A stretch of DNA of 54,691 nucleotides from Mansonella perstans (GCA_037074765.1 JBAMDO010000293.1:1-54691); one strand, 5' to 3'. Numbered from the stretch's first letter, positions 1 through 11,999 are shown. Notes: generated by a model from the sequence alone, not told the origin. Numbers and translations are program-made.

Positions 1-30
1 CCAGACATCATCACTGTCCTATTTTTGTCT

Positions 31-37
31 TTTTCAG
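31..37 (+). other. Probable SL trans-splice acceptor for the SLC3 gene
   Basis: A pyrimidine run ending TTTTTCAG lies 20 nt before the start codon at 58, with a GA-rich leader between. No coding exon is visible before it, but only 30 bases of upstream sequence are available. Confidence 0.55.
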
Positions 38-57
38 AGAGAGAGAGACATAGAGTG

Positions 58-3000
58 ATGGAAAATACATCATTGCCAGGTCCACAGGGTAAGGTACCTA
101 ATACGTATGAAGTAGACAAAGAGCGGCATACTGAAAGCTATATCACTGCTGTTCGTGGAAATAATCGCATGGTTCCAATTATACCTTTTTTTATAATTCT
201 ATAATTAATATTAAATTTTAAAAATTAGCAAAAAAAAATCGAAATGATAATTGTGAAATTTTAAATTTACTCAATAAAGCTATTTGTTTATGAATTTCGA
301 AAATTTACTTAACATTTTAGGATATTAAAAAGTATATTGAAAAAAAAAAAAAAGAAGAAAACTTTTTAATTTTAAATTTCATTATTTTTTTCATCAGCAA
401 ATAACAATTATAAAATTTCGCTTTAAATTATTGGAATAATTCTCTCTTTGTGCAGAAATATCGAAACGTAGAATTAAAGATAAAAGGAGGTAAAAGATGA
501 TAAAGAAGGTTATTATGTAGCTTTTAAGGATAAAAGTAAGAATGATACGATCTTTTTAGCATAGATTCGTGTGTCTTTCGACGAATGCATAGTTCAGTAG
601 TTCACAGTATCATGGATTAAATGGATTGTCATTTATACTACATTATATATACAAAAGATACAGGATTCAAAAACGATCCCACGCAGTGAATCAAAAAATG
701 GCTTACAAATGCCGATTTTTGCACCACTTCTTGAGAATGAATCTACGAAATTGACGCAAACAACAGATAATTTCAATTATACTGCTGCGGAATTGGAACT
801 TTATGGAAATGATCCTTTCTGGAAAACTTTAAGGTTATCATTTTTTTTTGAATTAGCACTACCTTGTGATATTCTATTTAATAATGGATTAGCTCATTAT
901 CAAATCTATCATACTGTAAGCTCGTTTTGAAATCCTCCATACTTCTTTCGTTGTAGTTTTTCTTTTTTCTTAATTTCGGTTACTTAATTTGAACATTTTG
1001 TTCTATTGATATTCTTAAGTGCTCATTCAATCCTTATCATCTGAATGCTTGCAATACTCTTTAAATTCTCTAAACCGTTTGTTCATATATTATTTGATCA
1101 TTTGGGAAATTCAAACGTCAGATACGTTAAAATCCTGATGATCCTAACTTTTCGTATTTTAAGATTCTTTCACATCATATGTTCATCACATGCATACAAG
1201 CATTCTCACGATCCCTGGGGCAAGTTCAGTTCTCTCCCTCTCTCTCTATCAGTTTTTTTAGATGCTAGGATGTTTTTTGTAGCAACATGAAGGAAACAGA
1301 AAGTAATTTCTAAATTTTATTCAGAAACTTATAATAAATCTAAATTTTTCATAGATGGTTGTTATTCATCTTGTTTTGGTTGTTATGGATTTTGATGTTT
1401 GTGATCACCATTTTTATTATCATTCTCAGTCCAGGATGTGCTCCCAGAGTAGTACCAAATTGGTGGGAAAATACCATTATTTATCAGGTAAGAATTTTCT
1501 AAATTTTACACATTTCTTTTTTCTAGTCCTATTCATTCTCTATCGTATGTATCTTTCTTGGCATTTTCATTCATTCCATTAATTCCAAAATTGGAAAAGC
1601 AAGAAATTTTTATAGCCCAAATTAATCACATCCTCGCAAATTTTGTTTTAAGATTTGGACGCCGTCATTTCAAGATTCTGATGCGAGCGGTCTTGGTGAT
1701 TTTATTGGTATTACCAATCGCCTTGAGAATTTACGACGTTTAGGTGCTCAAGTTATATGGCTCAGCCCCTTTTTGTATTCTAGTGATTTCAATGATGCAA
1801 TTAAAGATCATTTAATAGTCGACCCTAGACTAGGTATAAATGATAATGCTTACAAACTAATCGATGCCGTTCATGAAAAAGGTTGGTTTTGTATTAAATT
1901 TGTAAATCTTTTATATTATATAGAAGTAATGAATTTGAATTTCTACTATATAGGGAATTATCATGTAGAAAAAAAATTTATGATTTGAGACGAAAGGTCA
2001 GTAAGCAAAGCAAATGTGTGAAATTAATTAGCCTTATTTTAGGAATGAAAATTGTGATAAGCTTACCGATAAGTATTACATCAGTAGACCATGATTGGTA
2101 TTATCGAAGTTCGCAAGCCAGTTTGGAAAAATATGCTAATTTTTCCGATTACTATCATTGGAGGAAAGCCGTGGAGGATAATGAGTTCATGTCAAAGCAT
2201 AAGAACATCTCTTACATGCATTACAAAAATCATCCTGATTGGCCTGTTCTAAATTGGCAGAGTGCTACTGTTCAGGAGAGTATGTTTGTAAGTTTTACTC
2301 TTATGATCAAATCATGGTAGATTGCATCTGATATGAGGTATAGGTCAGATTATGTTTTGTCATAGTCGTAGCTAAAAACAATTCATTCTTTGATGCGTAA
2401 GTTGTAATTATTCTCTAAAATTCTTTTTGAATCGAGTGCTATGTAATTGAAAATAACGAAAAGCACGTTCAGTTTATTTGTTTTTAGAAAATAATGTCTT
2501 ATTGGATGGATAAAGGGATCGATGGGTTCTATCTCAGTGGGATCGAATATCTTGCTCGTGGGAAATCTGGATCTATAGCGGTTTGTTTGCGTATCTCTAT
2601 TTCGGATCCCATATCTTGAAGAAAAAACAGCTCTGGAAAGAAACAGTGCATTCATTTATTCTCTAAAAAAAATTAAAGTGCGTTTAATTGTTCCATTTTA
2701 TGCGTCAAGATCTAATGCATTTATTACCGGTATGGCTTATTTGTTTAGGATTGGTCACATATCATGGATATACTTCGTGATATCAGGAATCATATTGATA
2801 CTTACATGAATTCAGTAACTAAAACCGAGCAGATGTAAGAGAATTTCGAAATGAAAAATTTCTTAGCATTTCAAAACTATTACAAAAATAAAAACAAATT
2901 TCACATTTTAATCATTGTTCACTCTTCCATTCTTCAAATATAATTGGTTTCTGAACAAGACTTCACAAAAAATTTCTTTTTTCAATGCATTCTTTTAATT

Positions 3001-4570
3001 ATCGAGAAATTAATTTGTAGTATATTATTCGCTGCACGCGATAATGCAAAAGAAGACGAGAAAAAGGAATTGGCTCTGAGTGGATTGAATTTAGTAATTG
3101 ATTATGAGTTGGAGAGCATTGGAAAAGATAGTCAGATGTGCAATGGTAATGTTGCTGAATGCATTCATGAAATAGTTACCAAACTTTTACAGTTTCACAC
3201 AAATAATATCTCTACGATTTTATGGGAGGTAAATTTTATTTCCAGTTTTTCTAAGATAATTTCGTAGAAATAAACCTTTCGTGTCATTAATTCACAGGAA
3301 TTTTTTAATGAGCAGTTTGTTGAAATTATGTTTAATTCTATGTAGATTTTGAAATATAATAGTTTTGTACAAAGTGGTTGTTAGCGACTGTTCGATGACG
3401 ATTGATTGCTGCTGCAAACATGATAATAAAAGGCATTTTTATAGTTCACTCTTTTGTGATGACGTTGATTTTTCAAGCTGTAGTTTTTAGATTAGTCTTT
3501 TAAACATTACTGTTTTTCTCATTCACTTATATGCTATTTATTTGATATTTCCTGGGTAGTCGATCAATCGATGGTGGATTAATCTAATTATAGTTCGGTA
3601 ATCCACAACTCTCAAGGATTGCTTCACGTATAAAGTCGCAAGAACAAGCCGAGCTGTTAATCATGTTACAGTTACTTTTACCTGGCACTAGCAGTTTCTA
3701 CTATGGTGATGAGATTGGAATGGTGGATTTACCAGTTGAAAAATCAGTAAGGTCTTGCTTCATTTTGTGCAAAACATTTTAGAGTTTGCGAAAGATGCAT
3801 GCCTCTTTGTAGGTACCAGTCCAAAGAGGTGCAATGCAATGGAATAATTCGGCCAATGCTGGATTTTCAAGTGCCACCGAAGCAAGCATCCCGGTTCATC
3901 CTAATTTTATCGAGAATAATTGGGATGTAAGTTTATTTTTTATCTAATTCGTGGAACATTCTTCATCATACAAAGTGACCACCAATTAATAAATATGCAA
4001 TGGTCGTAGATGGTCATGATACGTCTCCCACTTTGTATAGAGTTCCAGAATTCGGTTAAATTAGTATAAAATAATGGCGTAATTTTTAGAAGCAATATAA
4101 TTCTCAACGCTCACAACTGAAGACATTCCAAAAAATTGCTCGAATCAAAAGAAGCGATGATACGCTTGCTTCAGGACGTACTATTATTGGACAACTAATA
4201 AACAGTTCTTTCACGGTTATCAGATACGTGAAGGACCAGAACACCACTACCGGAAACGTAATTAAACAATGTTTAATGTAAAGGAAGAGATGGACAGTTA
4301 TTCAATAAAGTATGCTATGGAGAAATTTAGATATCGGATAAATTTATTTATTTTCAGACTTATTTGGGAGCGTTTAATTTTGGTGAAGCTGACACAGAAT
4401 TACCAGTTCAGGAATCAAATATTATAGAAAATAAAGAATCGTATCAGGCAGTGGTAATGGCATTTAGTAGCAATGCAGAGCAGTACTCCTACCGTCAAGT
4501 AATCGATCTTAGTAGTGGTACGGTTACAGTTCCACCCAAACAGGGTGTCATATTTAAGTTGAGCTTCTGA
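58..4570 (+). CDS. SLC3 family (4F2hc/rBAT-like) amino-acid transporter heavy chain
   Basis: Single-pass type II membrane glycoprotein that chaperones SLC7 light chains to the plasma membrane. Twelve exons give one phase-consistent ORF of 641 codons: 58-171, 664-833, 1355-1487, 1653-1881, 2043-2287, 2488-2580, 2749-2834, 3021-3228, 3594-3746, 3813-3926, 4090-4257, 4358-4570. A cytosolic tail is followed by a TM helix at about residues 96-118, then Cys123 in SPGCAPR, the place of the 4F2hc cysteine that bonds the light chain. Next come WWENTIIYQIWTPSFQDSD and an alpha-amylase-like (GH13) ectodomain with FYYGDEIG at 461-468. In GH13 region II the motif reads IDGFYLSGIEYL: the nucleophile Asp is replaced, so the protein should be non-catalytic. 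The family matches C. elegans ATGP-1/2. A strong acceptor ends at base 37, 20 nt before the ATG, consistent with SL trans-splicing. The first exon-exon join (171 to 664) is the least certain. The acceptor at 1652 is TTTTAAG rather than TTTCAG. Confidence 0.9.
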
Positions 4571-5043
4571 TTGTTATATTTTACATTTGAAATATTGATT
4601 CTCGGGTCCCGATAAATTATGAAATATCTAATAATATAGGGCATATAATATTACCTTTTGAATGCGATCATTGATTTTAATGAAGAACTGGAAAAGTCAC
4701 GAAGTTTGATCAGTGTATACTTCTTTTGTGATTTCTGAAAAGTGTGGATGATTTTATCAATTTTCACATCTTTATGTACTTTTAACTGTATTTAATGATG
4801 TGAAATAACAAATTGCATTGGAAAAATGTACCACGAATGCTCGAGATTTTACACCTCACAAAATATGTAATGAAGATCAGAAGGATGATAAATACAATGA
4901 TCACAAATGCGATTAAGATCCAAGAATGCATGCTATAATTTTTATATTATTATTATACGACATCTGATAAGATGAATGAGTTGCGATGCGATGTACCGGA
5001 ATTTTGTGATAAACTCTTTAGATAACAAACAAAAAAGAGATAG

Positions 5044-5388
5044 TTACAATCGTTGAATCTCTCTGTAGGGGAATGGAACTGTATTGTAAAGATAGACAAT
5101 TTCAATTAAACAATAATGGTAATTATAGTACCTGTCGCATTGATACACGTACAAATCAGGTGTGTTATGAATCAACAATTCGGTCTTTATCTCTTCATCG
5201 TACCCCACTTGGTGACAACCAAAAACACATTTGTAATTGCACGCGCTATGCGTGTAAACATCTCGATGATTTTGAAAATGAAATTTGCGAAGGAATTGAA
5301 TACCATTTGATTCTGATTCTTTTATGGAGTAAATAGGCATATCAAGAGTAGAATAATCACCACATAATGCTGGCTGCATACCTTCCAT
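5044..5388 (-). other. Unassigned cysteine-rich ORF, open on both strands
   Basis: A minus-strand ORF of about 114 codons with a cysteine-spaced stretch (HSACNYKCVFGCHQ). The opposite strand is also open over most of it (5073-5336) and equally cysteine-rich (CNCTRYACKHL), because the two readings mirror each other. A good donor (CCCC/GTAAG) at 5411 on the minus strand could end a small upstream exon encoding MIGDGNMEAFP, but no acceptable acceptor follows at a workable distance. I cannot identify a family or decide the strand. Confidence 0.2.
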
Positions 5389-5624
5389 CTTAAGATTTTC
5401 AAAGTTCTTACGGGGAAAGCTTCCATGTTCCCGTCACCTATCATGTTTTTTTTTAGCATAGAGAGATATGAAACTGCGAAGGAAGTAATAAGATTTGTTC
5501 TTTCCTATGTTTCATGCTTTGTCGTATTTTTTTCTTTCTTTTTATTCCTCAACTAAATTCTGAAGTTCAGAAGGTTAGGAAAAAATTTCTTTCAGAAATA
5601 TCAAATAAAAATGGTACTAGAAAT

Positions 5625-6137
5625 AGCTACATATTAGACAGTGAGGACCTCAACATCGTAATAATTAATACGAAGGTTAGTATCCAAAGGTATATCATAG
5701 CGAAGTTTCTGAATCCGTCTTTTCTTCGGAGACAAAATTTGCAAATTGCGTAGTTCGGAAGATGAGATTTTCGAGCACTGATGTGAGCAGTGCTGTAAAA
5801 AAGTATTGAATATGGAGCGCATTACAATTCAATATTTCCAGGCAAAAGTAATAATATGAACAATTGGTATTGATCGTGCAGATATGGCATCACTAAAAAG
5901 TTTATTAAAATTTGTAAACTTGCTTTATTGCATAAATCGATAGAAAGGCAAAAAAGCTTCTGCTCGTACATACCACATTGCTGAAATGAATTATAATTCT
6001 TCAATATTTCTGGATGCGATATTTAAGAAATATCCATGTAACCCTGAAGAACTTCTAGTCAATGTCCTATCGCTGCATAGAAAACTTGATGATATTACCT
6101 GCACTAGTCCCATCATCTTCCTTTATTTTATTTGACA
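5625..6137 (-). CDS. Possible small membrane protein gene (uncertain model)
   Basis: On the minus strand an ATG at 6137 opens MSNKIKEDDGTSA and ends at a good donor (GCAG/GTAATA, about 6098). A strong acceptor (TTTTTTACAG) lies at 5797, followed by sequence open in all three frames. One frame gives a CxxC pair (ICKFC) and a C-terminal hydrophobic helix (AMIYLWILTFVLII) ending at a stop at 5625. Reaching that frame needs a 7-nt micro-exon (CAATGTG, about 5978-5972, flanked by ATTTCAG and GTATGT). Direct joining instead gives a different tail ending SEEKTDSETSL. Neither product is recognised. The plus strand also carries a protein-like ORF (about 5941-6132), so the assignment is weak. Confidence 0.22.
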
Positions 6138-6311
6138 TCTTTAAAGTTAGAGACTTTTAAAATCAGAGATGCAAATGATATTAAAGTATCAGCTTATAGT
6201 TTGCACAAAGCATTTTAAGCCCAAATATGGATTGTTTGCAAAAGTTGCAAAATAATATGAAACAATCTACCATAATATATATTCCTGGGAAATAGGATAA
6301 ACAATAAGGTC

Positions 6312-6537
6312 CATCCTAAACTTCAGAATCTGGATGGTTTTGTATCATTCATCCTAAACTTCAGAATCTGGATGGTTCCGTATCATCCATTCTAAACTTC
6401 AGAATCTGGATGGTTTCGTATCATTCATCCTAAACTTCAGAATCTGAATGGTTTCGTATCACTATCCTAAACTTCAGAAACTAGATAGTTTCGTACCATT
6501 CATCCTAAACTTCAGAATCTGGATGGTTTCGTATCAA
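6312..6537. repeat. 38-bp tandem repeat, about 6 copies
   Basis: Six imperfect copies of a unit beginning CATCCTAAACTTCAGAATCT and continuing to GGATGGTTTCGTATCATT. The unit has a short internal dyad (CATCC...GGATG). Copies differ by scattered substitutions and small indels. Confidence 0.95.
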
Positions 6538-7200
6538 GGAACCAATAGCTAATCAACATTTGCTCTAATCTAGATCTGTCCATTTAATACTAACCATTGG
6601 TACGACAACAGCAGCATTCTTTTCTTTCCTCAACAATACTTCCTGTGAATATCCATATACTGCGTCTAAAGATGTTAACTTAATTCTAACAAGAAATAGC
6701 ATAGCGTGCACGATGCACGTAGTATCACTGGTAAACCATCCACTCATCATTCACTTAATACCAATGATATCGCTAACACTTCCTACGCATTACTTATTCA
6801 TTTCAAATACTCAAATTTTTAAAAATTTGAATTCGCTTGGTTCGAAATAATCAATTAATCTGATCAGTGTAGCATAACGATACATAAGCAAAACTTTTGT
6901 CTTATAAGTATCGAAAGTTCTCTCTTATATTATGTAAAATGGGAACATTTCTTTGTAATCTTATCAAATAATATTGAAATAATATTACTGATTCCACCAT
7001 CACTTCCCACTTATTTATACACAAAGTAACAGTAGCAATAATTTTCACGTAATCACTGGTGCTTCACGGTTGGTCCGTGAGTTGAGGTGGTTTATATTGG
7101 TGTTAAGTAGGACTATGCGTGATAATTCTGTTATACGTGTTTTTAGGTGAGGGATTTGTCATTTTTTGGTTTTAATTGAATACTGTAAGTGTAGTCAGAT

Positions 7201-7944
7201 ATGGTTAATGTTCCGAAAACACGTCGGACATTTTGCGGTGGTAAATGCCGTCGACATACGATGCATAAGGTAACGCAATATAAGAAGGGTAAAGAATCAA
7301 GACTTGCACAGGGTAAGTTCTATTATCTTGCATTCCTCAATGAAAATTTTGCTATAAATGAATTTAATTTAATGGCTAAGAACTGAAAACTAAAGAAAAA
7401 AAGTTGAGAACAAAAAATTACTGAAAAAGTTTAGTTTCCTTGTTGTTGCATTTAACCATTTTTTTTGTTCATTTTAGGTAGACGACGTTACGATTCTAAG
7501 CAGAAAGGTTTTGGTGGTCAGACGAAGCCAATTTTCCGGAAAAAGGCAAAAACAACGAAAAAAATTGTTTTAAGAATGGAATGTACGGAATGCAAGCATC
7601 GCAAACAGTTGCCAATTAAACGATGCAAGCATTTTGAATTAGGCGGTCAAAAAAAGACACGTGGACAGGTAAAATTTGATGCCTCACGCATTACTTACCT
7701 CTTTGAATCATAAATCATACTTGAGAACATTTTCTGTTACTGCAAAATGATCAAAATCATGCAAATGAAGATAAGGAATGCAACAAGAAGAATATTGGAG
7801 TAGCTAAGATTAGAAAGTTGAATCATTTGTTATTTGTTAGATTTTTCATTATAAAAGTTTATTTACTCCGAGAATTAATATTTTTTATTCGCTCATTTGA
7901 TTTGTTTTCTTGAATTCATTTCTTTTCAGGTCATTCAGTTCTAA
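7201..7944 (+). CDS. rpl-36A: 60S ribosomal protein eL42 (L36a/L44)
   Basis: Component of the large cytosolic ribosomal subunit near the E site. Three exons, 7201-7312, 7478-7668 and 7930-7944, encode 105 residues, the usual family length. The N-terminus [16 protein letters not shown], the central [17 protein letters not shown], the [19 protein letters not shown] segment and the C-terminal GQVIQF are diagnostic. Zinc-ribbon cysteines are C12/C16 and C73/C76; the first pair is spaced CxxxC, as I recall for the C. elegans protein, against CxxC in human. The conserved proline of QTKPIF, the residue that governs cycloheximide sensitivity in yeasts, is present. The last exon holds only VIQF and the stop. 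An AATAAA lies 70 nt after the stop. Confidence 0.98.
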
Positions 7945-8013
7945 GAAAGAATTTGCTTCAACGATCCGTATTTTATTACTGTTTCATGTTAATGTTATCA
8001 TATACTGAAAAAC

Positions 8014-8019
8014 AATAAA
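8014..8019 (+). terminator. Poly(A) signal of the eL42 gene
   Basis: Canonical AATAAA about 70 nt downstream of the eL42 stop codon. Confidence 0.65.
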
Positions 8020-8447
8020 AGTTTCATCTTATGTTTTTCAATAAGCATGTTTAACAAAGTTTGTTCTAATGTTCTCTCTGATACTACATCAGATGATATC
8101 ACGAATTCAACGTCGATTTTGGGATTTCTTACAGTAAAATTTGGTTTAAGTCAAATACCGTATGCATCTTTGTCATATGCATGTATAAATTGTGGAAAGC
8201 AGAAAATATTTGAGTATATTGTGTGATCTGATACGAATATAAAAGACCTTAGTAAACTCTTGGCAAGTGGGTGGTTTAAATTCGCATTTTTTCAAACAGT
8301 TTTATGGGAAGGAAAAGGGATAACCATTATTGACCTTTGTATTCTTTTTGAGTTATCTAGTTACTATAAAGAGTTGTAACTAACAGTGAATATCCATTCG
8401 AGAAATACAAAGAGAAATGGCAGTAACAATAATAGTAACTGAAATCT

Positions 8448-8461
8448 ATTCATTTTTGCAG
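8448..8461 (+). other. Probable SL trans-splice acceptor for the FHA/NBS1-like gene
   Basis: ATTCATTTTTGCAG ends 26 nt before the ATG at 8488, with no in-frame coding before it. It lies about 440 nt downstream of the eL42 poly(A) signal, so either an independent 5' exon or a downstream operon gene would look like this. Confidence 0.55.
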
Positions 8462-8487
8462 ATATATTCCAATTCATAAATGTTGAA

Positions 8488-11400
8488 ATGGTCATAACAA
8501 TTGCCTTTCGTGATAGGCCAGGTGAGTTTTAGGTTCAAAGGTTAATTTAATATTGTCTTGGTATTTTTTCTTAGTGTTAAAGGTTACTATCTAAGGATCT
8601 ATTATTGTTGAAAAGATGTAGTGTACGCTGAAGCGATTGTTAGTGTGGTAATGTTGAACATATTTTACCACGAGGATTGTACCGGGGGAATGACTCATCG
8701 CTTTGGTTTAAGTATGCAGTATGCAAGCAATTTTTGTAGGCGGGGGTTTTCTTCATTTCAGGTGAAATCCTTTACAGTTTTTCAAAAGTGGGTGATACTG
8801 TCTGTATTGGTCGGGATAAGCGTAAGTGTAAGATAGCGCTGGGAATCAATGCGCAAGGAGTAAGTCGTGTTCATCTGAAACTCGAATTACTATCAAATGG
8901 TCACGTAAGTTCTTACTAGAAGGCTTGTGAAATATTTTTCGTATTCTTTTCTCTATAAAGTTATCTTATTATGTTTGATAGGAAATCTTGCACTTTTTTA
9001 AACTGTTTAAACAATTTACATAGATATTTTAGTTACTTGCTCGAGATACAAGTACATACGGTACTGGTTACGATGGTGGGCCTTTAGAGATCGAGAAGGA
9101 AAAAGAGTTGGAGCCTTTCGTGAGTTTGCAAGTAAGAAATAAAAACTTTTGAACCATTATTAATAAATGTGTTTTTGAAATTTTCCCAAAAGGCATTTTT
9201 GACATCTAACTTATAGAAACATTTTGATCTCTTCTTTTTTCTTCATGTACTGGTAGTCTCTTTGAACTTTTGAATAATTGTTGGAAAAAAAAATTTAATT
9301 TGGGATAATTGTTGGGGGGAAAAAAAAGAAAAACTGCAGAAAATTTTTTATTTGCGAATGACTTGAATGATTGGATTTTATTTTACAAAACGTAGAAGAA
9401 TGATTTGAGAAAGCAAGCTTTACAAAACTCATAATTATAGTATATGAAAAAAGAAAATAAATCCGTCATTTTTGGTCTTTCGAGCTACGCCATTTTTTCT
9501 TTTCCTCCATTTTGATTACAGAGTTCTTAGTACAGTCGGTCTTTTCCTTTAATAACATTTCACTGTAGTGATTGGTGTAGGTGTAAACTGGAAGTGGTGA
9601 TTAGATTAATCAGTGAAATCAGTGAACACTGAATCAAATCGTTGAATTTTTCTCCTGCTTAAAACTCCTTAGGCTGATATAAGCGGTAGTCTGTGTAAGC
9701 GAAGATTGAAAACATTGATCTCGTATCGATTTGATTCATTGAGAGAATAAATGATCGAAAATTTCTCCTCTTCTAATGAATAACTATTTTTACAATAATT
9801 CGACCGATCTTTTCTTAACATAGGTTTGTTGTGTTTTAGCCGGCAGATCTATCTTCTGTAGAAGAAGGATGTTTTAAGTTTTTATGGAATATTTTTTGCT
9901 AACCAATCAGTTATTTCAGATAGGTAGTTTCTTTTTCATTATCGAGGAAAAGAACGTTAAACAAAAGTGTATAGAAGAAACAAACCCATCATGTTCATTC
10001 CTGAGGATTGCTGAAGTAAATGTTATTCCTCATCAATTCTTGATTTTTTTTTCCATGTAACTTTTTCTTTTGCAAAAAATTAAGTTCAGCTTTAAATTCT
10101 CAAATTCTAAATGCCACATTGTTCCTGTTTTTCTGCTTCATCAGGCTAAATTAAAAATTATGCATACTACAACCATTTGGAGGTACGATGATTTATGCGT
10201 GTAATTTTTAGACTAATTCACGGAAGAGATTAGCATCAAGTAAAGCAGCAGTAGTAGTAGAGGAGGAATGCGTCACCAAAAAGAGTAAACTGTTGGACAC
10301 TACAGTGGAAAAATTGACATCTCAAACGGACGATTCAAAACACGAAGTTAAGAGCACAGAAGTATTCTTCATTCCGGACTTTATCCATAAGCTATTAGAT
10401 TCATTTAGTTGACATCAGAACTTGTATTTTTAAGAACAGTTTCATAGATTGTAAATTTTGTTGTTAGTTGCAGAATGGACTTAATGCTCATGCAAACTCA
10501 ACCTTTGATACAGATAGTGCTTGGATCCAAAAACAAGTAGGTTCATTAAGCTATTGCTCATCTTCTGTATAATTCTTAATTTAATTTTGTATATTTTCTA
10601 TTACTGAAATCTCTTTGTCAGTCATATAAAAAGTAATTTGCGCGAATTTTACCAAACTGTATTTTTAAAGAATAGAAAATTGGTTGCAAAAATGAACATT
10701 AATTTATGCATTAATTTTGTGTTCAGGTTATTAATAAGCAGGAGACCATTGCAACTGGGTTAATATCCAGGCTATGCATGAATACCACCAAACGAAGCAA
10801 TCAGTTTGGTAATTTTTTTTGGAGAAAATATTTATTGAAAAGGATCAAGTTTCCCTCACTTTTTACTTTTTTACTCTATTCTTTACTAAGGATATGTTAT
10901 ACTCCAGTCATGACTTGCTTTGATCTTATTGTAACCATAAAAATAGTGCTAATTTGTGCTTGTTATTTCTTCAACCAGAATTTGTTAAAGAAATTTAAAA
11001 ACAAAAAGTATGAGTGAGTGAGTGATGTTTTGCAGGAAATCAAAGTAATACGGATGAAGTATTGGTAGTTTCTAAACGATTGAAGGTGGAAGAAGGAAAA
11101 GATGAAAACAAAAAAGAAGTTAGTGTCGGTTTTAAGATTTTATTTATTTTCATGCTGAAAGTTAAGCCTATTTCCGCGTTGTTTTGTAGGGCTAGGAGAA
11201 AAGTGTTGAAAGTAGAGTGGAATGTGAAGTAAATGTTAGCGTAAATGAATTTTCGAAATGGATATTGAAATATTATGTATGAAATTAGTCAGTTAATAGT
11301 TTGGTCATCAGAATGTTTTACTTCTTCAGGTGAACCTTCTATCGCTTCCTTGCAGTTTTAGTTGATAAGCATTTTCTATTTTTAGATAAAAAGAGTGCAG

Positions 11401-11999
11401 TATGAGGATTTGGAAAGGACGATTTTGCCGAAAGACGGATCTCAGTCTCACTTAACCGGTCATTTTCAAGGGACCAACTACAAGCGTTTTACGAAGGTAA
11501 GAAAGTAAAATAGATTCAGATGTTGCAATATTTTGTTTTATTCGTTGAAAGTGTTTAGTATTGAATTGGGCAAACACTTCTTATGGAAATACTTACTTTG
11601 CTTGATGTTTGAATTGATGTTAGTACATAAGTTTTCTAAAGAAAATTCATTTCGTCCTTTTTCGATTTTGGATTAGATATAATCTAATCTATGGGTGTAT
11701 TCCTGATCATTTTCAAAAGAAGCCTATGTAGGGTGGTGTCTCATGTTCAGTTAGTTTTTTCGCTATTATTTACTGGTGGGATAAATAAATTGTTCCGGTA
11801 ATACTGATGAATTATCAGGAAAATAAGAAACAAAAGGGCATATGAAATAATTTAACTATTTCTCATCGAATTTGTCATAAATGCTGGCAAGTTTAATTAG
11901 GCTGCGCAAGGATCGCACGTTGGCTGTGGACTGTTACAGTCTGTGATGATGCCAATTACGAGTGTCGCTGACTTCGTCGATTTCAGAGAAATTGCTTGA
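8488..11999 (+). CDS. Diverged NBS1/nibrin-like protein (FHA domain plus MRE11-binding motif)
   Basis: Ten exons join without phase conflict into 319 codons: 8488-8521, 8762-8904, 9033-9131, 9920-10015, 10212-10361, 10474-10536, 10727-10808, 11036-11118, 11386-11496, 11901-11999. Residues 1 to about 105 form an FHA domain: GR at 28-29, SRVH at 46-49 and DTSTYGT at 64-70 match the phosphothreonine-binding residues of FHA folds and resemble human NBS1 (GRK, SRNH, DNSKYGT). The middle is Lys/Glu/Ser-rich and looks disordered. Near the C-terminus NYKRFTK (281-287) matches the NFKKFKK-type motif through which NBS1 binds MRE11. NBS1 partners MRE11-RAD50 in double-strand-break signalling and repair. 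No tandem BRCT and no EExxxDDL-like ATM motif are seen, so the protein is less than half the length of human nibrin. Another FHA protein is the alternative, but FHA at one end and this motif at the other favours NBS1. Confidence 0.7.

Larger units (their letters stand above)
4571..7200. other. Intergenic region between the SLC3 and eL42 genes
   Basis: Non-coding AT-rich sequence apart from ambiguous ORFs at 5.04-6.14 kb (separate entry) and a 38-bp tandem array at 6312-6537. The final few hundred bases before 7201 should hold the eL42 promoter, but I see no recognisable core element. Confidence 0.5.

Noticed and set aside
9132..10211. Possible BRCT domains in the NBS1-like gene
   Set aside because: The only exon between the FHA part and the Lys/Glu-rich segment (9920-10015) completes the FHA fold; no BRCT-like hydrophobic pattern or Trp motif was found.
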